A model generated the notes under the pieces. That model ran no database searches and was not told the origin of the DNA. It worked only from the letters and a program-made list of their open reading frames with translations. Made by a program: the position numbers and the translations under genes. A DNA stretch of 64,000 nucleotides. Source: Cheilinus undulatus. Lineage: Eukaryota; Chordata; Actinopteri; Labriformes; Labridae. Of the stretch, positions 59,901 through 64,000 are shown piece after piece (positions within the stretch are counted from its first letter, which is position 1; each line of letters starts with the position of its first letter). The stretch spans positions 31,757,523-31,821,522 of the forward strand of contig NC_054878.1 of assembly GCF_018320785.1 (NCBI RefSeq), in the 5' to 3' direction.

Positions 59901-62900
59901 GAATTCTGATTCTTGGCTTTGAATTAAAGGTGGAATTGTCAAGGGTCTTCACATGGAGATTGTCGAGGACAAGAGCGTGATTCAGGATAAAGATACTGGT
60001 CTGAAACTCCTGGGAGAACTGGCAGTGCTGCCTGAGACAGAGGGTGACAGAAGGGCCTATCTTTTCCAAAAGCTCGTCACCATGGTTCGTGGCATGAAAT
60101 ACGAGACTCTGAGTCCTGCCATTCCCAAGGCTCTTGCAGTGTCCCGTGTGCTGACCTACCAGGTCCTGGCCCAGTGCGGGACCCCTGAGTGCAGCAGTGC
60201 CATCATGCAGATCTTCAGGACTCTTGATACATCTTCACTCGAGGTTGATGCTGGTGTGTTTGCAATGGGACTGGTGTCCAATCCTTCTCCTCTGCTGATC
60301 AATGACATGCTGGAAATGGCCAAATACAAGCCCAGCAAGCCCATCATGTATGCTCTGAGCAACGTTGTCAAGAGGTGAGAGAATCCAGCCATGCTTAATT
60401 CCAGGTTCAGTGAGTAAAGTCTTCACTCAAGTCTTTTGTATGTCAAGGTACAAAGACTTTGAATTCTGTACATCTTCTTGCTCTGACAGATACTACAAAT
60501 CAGAGGAAAAACTGATCCCTGAGATTTACTCCGTGGCTGAGTTCATGGCTGCCAGGTTGGGCGACTGCACCGGTGACCAGGATACCACTTTCATGACATT
60601 GAGGGTGTGTAACCTTCCTGAAATATCAAATCTAGATGACTGCCTGTAACAGTAAGTAGAAGGTTAATGAATTTTCCACATAGGTTATTGGAAACATGGC
60701 TGCTGCTGTCGGACCTGCCAGCCCTGCTCTCAGAGCTGCTGTGATCCAGTGTGTGAACAAACCTGAAGCTTCCCTGGCTGTGCAGCAGGCTGCCATCCAG
60801 GCATACAGGCTCACCCCCGTTCCTGAAGAGGCAAGTCAAATTCCTTTGACGTCTGACACATAACTGGAATAAATATTTCTCACGTTCTCTAATTACTCCT
60901 ATCTCTATTGATAACAGGGCAGAGAGGTTCTCATGCAGGTGCTTCTGGACGGTGCTAGCCCCATGCAAAAGCGTATCGCTGCCTATCTGGTTCTTATGAA
61001 GGATCCCAGGCTCACTGAACTGGAACAGCTGGCAGCTGCTCTTCCCATTGAGCAGGACCAACAAGTCAAGAGCTTTGTGATCTCCCATGTCACCAACATT
61101 TTGTCCTCAACTGAGCCAGAGACCCTTGAGTAAGCAAAAATCTCTCACTACTTCAAATAATTATTTTTCCAAATATCTTGTGTCACCAGTCATTGTACAT
61201 GGTGAGTAGGCAGGAGCTCTAAATATTTTCTATTTTCTCAAAGACTGAGGCAGAAGATTCTCAATGCCCTTCAGGGTAATGAAATTGGGCCCATGATGGA
61301 CCCCACCAAGTTTTCAGGCAACTACAAGATCGGATCTGTGGAGGGTAACATGCTCTTTGAGGGTACCAGCTACCTGCCAAAGGAGGTCATGCTTGAGATG
61401 ACTCTGAAGGCTTTCGGCTATGATACTGACATGATGGAGGTAGATTTAACTGCATCTTGGACTAGGTCACAAAGTTAACCAGACAGTGTTCTGATTGTAG
61501 ACTTCATTTATCAAACGTGTTCCCTTACAGATTGGCATGCAAGGTAAAGGATTTGAGCCAACCATTGATGCCCTGTTTGGAGAGGATGGGTTCTTCCCTG
61601 ACACTGTCCTGAAGACAATGTACTTCGTTTCTGACAACATGCCAACCAAAATCAATGAGATCCTGAGGAATGTGATGCCTGCCTTGAAGAGGGACAGAAT
61701 GAAGAGACAGGTATTATGACCAAGCGCTTTAATGTTTTACAAATATAACTCTGATTTCATAAGTGAAGCTGAGCGATACAGAGGTAAGTTGTAACACTGT
61801 ACTTTCCAGAGAGATATTGTTTATATCTGTATAGTTTAAAGGTTGATTATGAACGCTCTTATAAAAAAAAAAAACAAAAAAAAAAACATGACAAATAGTA
61901 GTATACCTATTGAACACAAAACACCAACTAATCCCAGTCATAGCGCTATACGATACCAGTCATCTCAGTGGAGATACTGGTATGGATATATTTTATAATT
62001 TGGGTGGTATTTTGTTCATCTGTTGATTGCTTTAATATTATTTTTATTTTATCTTGTTGTACGTATCTGTTTAAATGGATTTCTATATCTGCCAATAAAG
62101 ATGATAATCTATTTAAAATATTAAGGCAAGATTAAAAAATATCAATGTATTCTTTAAATCTAATTTAAGAGCATTTAAATTATCAAAAATAATCGAATTG
62201 TAAAAAACTTTACAAGAAAACTCCTGAACACTGATTAGATTGCATAAATACATTGGCAACATTTGGAAAAGAGAATGAAACTGGCAAGGAGTGAGCTTTT
62301 TTATATGTATTTGTGCAATTTAGACAAAGCTCTTTCTCTTTTGGTTAAATATATGATGAAAGATCATTATTACTGTACTTGTTGATACCACAACCTTTCA
62401 ATAATGGAGATTTTGTCATTTTAAAATACATACTTAAGAGTATCAACATTTTTGATAAATGCAATAAAAAGGAATTTTGATAATAACAAACATAGCTAAA
62501 CCTTGGATGTGTAGGACTTTCCATGAAATAAAACAGGTTTCAATTACCAGTTGATTTTTATAAGAATTATATCAGAGTTCATAATTTTTGAATTCGACAA
62601 CCATTCAGTATATGTTGACAGATATTAAAATATTGAGCTCATGTATCTCCATAAGATGAAAATTATGGACATATGATTTTTGGTCCACCAACCCTACTCA
62701 CATGTGTTATAGAAGCTTGATTATAACATACAGCAAAGATCAATGTAACGGAATATGATGACTTACATTTACAGGCACCTCAGAACCTGATGAGGGACAT
62801 TGGTCGCAACATCAACAAACTTGTGAGGGAACTCAAGACAGCAGAGTCTCCTGAGGCAATGGTTTATCTGAGACTATTAGGAAATGAACTGGGATACCTG

Positions 62901-63940
62901 AAGACTGACGAAATCACAGATATGGCCTACTCTGCTGCCCTAATGATCGACAATATGTTCAAGATGTTCCCTACAGATGTAATATGACAAAACTAATCTT
63001 TATTTACAATATATATAATTTTTTATCATTTAAGCTACATTTATATTAATATTTTTTTCTGCGGCAGCTAATGAAGGCTCTCATGACCAAGACCGACAAC
63101 ACAATCTTTGCCCACTATATCTTCATGGACAATGAATTCTCCCTGCCAACTGCCACTGGTGTGCCTCTGAGGATTGCCCTGTCTGGTACCTTCACCCCTG
63201 GCATCAAAGGTGGACTTAAGATTGCTCCTGACATGGTGGGTGTTTAAAACAACATCAAAAATCAAACTCAATGACACAAAAGCCACATGTTGCCTATGTC
63301 TCCTGTGTTTCTACAGAGTGAAGTCAGCTTCATGCCCTCTGCTGGCATAGAGTTTGACACGCACATTGGTTCCTTCATCCCTGAATACGTCAACTCTGGT
63401 TTGGAAATGCACACCAGCATCTTCCACGAGAGTGGTCTCAGTGCCAAGATCTCCATGGCCCGTGACAACATCAAGCTGACCATCCCTGCTCCAACAAGTC
63501 CTACAAAAGTCATCAAAATGACGTAAGCCTGGAGTGGAAAATTCAACAGACTTTGCACTTCTGTGCTAGGCAGCTGTTGGCAAACTAGGTCAAAAGCTAT
63601 ACATTGACTATAATTGAAAATGCAAGACAAAAACTATTTACTTACTGCTGCATTTGCTTGTGATGACAGACTAGATAGAGGCCAGGGTATGGTTAAGTGT
63701 ACCAAGAAAGCAATGTCCCTATGTATATTTTATAAAATCTTGAACTGCTTTCCTCGATAGAAACACCCTGGTGGCAGTATCTGGATCAGCTGAGATGATG
63801 ATCCCCCCTGCAGTGACAGACAAGGTTGATGTAAGTGAGTGCACACTCTTCTTCACTGGAATGAAATACTGCACTTCTCTGCAGTACATTGATGCTTTCC
63901 ATGAGGAGACACCTTACTTCCCCTTCACTGGAGACAGCAA
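53925..63940 (+). CDS. apob: apolipoprotein B, copy 2 (5' part, 18 coding exons; runs off the window)
   Basis: Second tandem apoB gene; role as for copy 1 (lipoprotein assembly in liver/intestine), with any division of labour unknown. The 18 exons give 2906 bases: 968 codons plus two bases, with no stop or frameshift. The leader is [18 protein letters not shown], then Y-A-Q-E-E. All fourteen N-terminal disulfide cysteines are kept. Exon lengths equal those of copy 1 except exon 2 (30 versus 33) and exon 6 (150 versus 153), one codon shorter each; phases are identical. The window ends 60 bases into the intron after exon 18, just after the [16 protein letters not shown] segment, so the giant exon and C-terminus are missing by truncation of the window, not of the gene. 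An intact frame argues against a pseudogene, although a downstream break cannot be excluded. Confidence 0.95.
54152..56447 (+). other. apoB copy 2 intron 2
   Basis: A 2296-base intron, nineteen times longer than in copy 1. It contains the inverted-repeat element at 55120-55411. Elsewhere it is AT-rich with no coding or RNA feature recognised. Confidence 0.6.
55120..55411. mobile_element. MITE-like palindromic element in copy 2 intron 2
   Basis: The ends are inverted repeats: the left begins TGGAGCCATTATTGTTGCAA and the right, reversed, begins TGGAGCTATTATTTTTGCAA; both are flanked by TA. The interior is packed with variants of CATTTGTGGATTTGTGCA and its complement. The structure and TA flanks suggest a non-autonomous Tc1/mariner-type element; there is no transposase. 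Confidence 0.65.
57049..57558 (+). other. apoB copy 2 intron 5
   Basis: A 510-base AT-rich intron; nothing recognised in it. Confidence 0.5.
57967..58998. mobile_element. inverted-repeat (hAT-like) non-autonomous element
   Basis: The left end (TAGGGACGGCAATACCA, then runs of GATAC/ATCGATAC) is matched in inverted orientation by the right end (reverse strand TAGCGGTGGGAGTATCAG, with GTACTGATAC motifs). There is no coding capacity. Class is inferred from end structure only. Confidence 0.45.
59140..59285 (+). repeat. non-LTR retroelement-like 3' tail with (TTATC)n
   Basis: The sequence TTGGAATTTCCCCTTGTGGG ACTAATAAAG followed by ATATCTTATC repeats is the familiar tail of abundant fish non-LTR retroelements. 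Only the tail is present; no reverse transcriptase is seen. Confidence 0.5.
59930..63940 (+). other. apob: apoB copy 2, exons 9-18
   Basis: Exons: 59930-60374, 60490-60604, 60684-60830, 60918-61129, 61244-61439, 61531-61710, 62775-62978, 63068-63235, 63317-63522, 63761-63940. Every length equals the copy 1 exon. Exon 11 ends GAG|GCAAGT (GC-AG intron). Exons 9, 11 and 12 contain long stretches nearly identical to copy 1 even at third codon positions. Confidence 0.9.
61711..62774 (+). other. apoB copy 2 intron 14
   Basis: A 1064-base, very AT-rich intron with A-runs (61862-61886), against 88 bases in copy 1. No transposon ends or coding sequence were recognised, although the size suggests an old insertion. 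Confidence 0.4.
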
Positions 63941-64000
63941 GTAAGCAAAACCTCCTAAACCATAACCAAATCCTTTCCTTCTACAAAAAGATTATCTCTG

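Noticed and set aside
53925..63940. Copy 2 as a pseudogene
   Set aside because: No stop, frameshift or lost splice site in 18 exons, and all disulfide cysteines are kept; the gene is cut by the window edge only.

Overview
The window is nuclear DNA from a teleost fish, probably a spiny-rayed (percomorph) species. It is AT-rich, its genes have introns, and it is littered with Tc1-like and hAT-like transposon remnants, tRNA-derived SINEs and other repeats typical of ray-finned fish. No bacterial, viral or organellar gene was found. Two genes are present, both apolipoprotein B (apoB), head to tail on the + strand.

Layout. 1-28,300 is intergenic and repeat-rich with no protein gene I can support. 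It holds a Tc1-like relic, a LINE reverse-transcriptase fragment, two SINEs, a TTAA-type MITE family, an inverted-repeat element with an AGCTA-rich core carrying a nested insertion, and one CpG-rich patch that may be a minus-strand promoter. 28,327-44,930 is a complete apoB gene (apoB copy 1): promoter, 28 coding exons, 3781 codons plus stop, and a poly(A) signal. 44,930-53,750 is a spacer with a SINE flanked by a perfect 18-bp target duplication, a decayed Tc1-like transposase gene and other repeats. 53,754 to the window end is a second apoB gene (apoB copy 2). Its promoter and first 18 coding exons (968 codons plus 2 bases) lie here, and the rest runs off the right edge.

The two genes share signal peptide, exon phases, nearly all exon lengths, a GC-AG intron at the same place, all fourteen N-terminal disulfide cysteines, and a liver/intestine-type promoter (two nuclear-receptor motifs, TATA box and start-site block at almost the same spacing). 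Introns and spacers do not align by eye, so the duplication is not recent, yet parts of exons 9-12 are almost identical, which suggests gene conversion. In established vertebrate biology apoB is the non-exchangeable structural protein of VLDL, LDL and chylomicrons, lipidated in the ER with microsomal triglyceride transfer protein. A tandem apoB pair matches the apobb.1/apobb.2 arrangement known in zebrafish; orthology was not tested here. Exon boundaries were set by hand from splice motifs, reading frame and comparison of the two copies.
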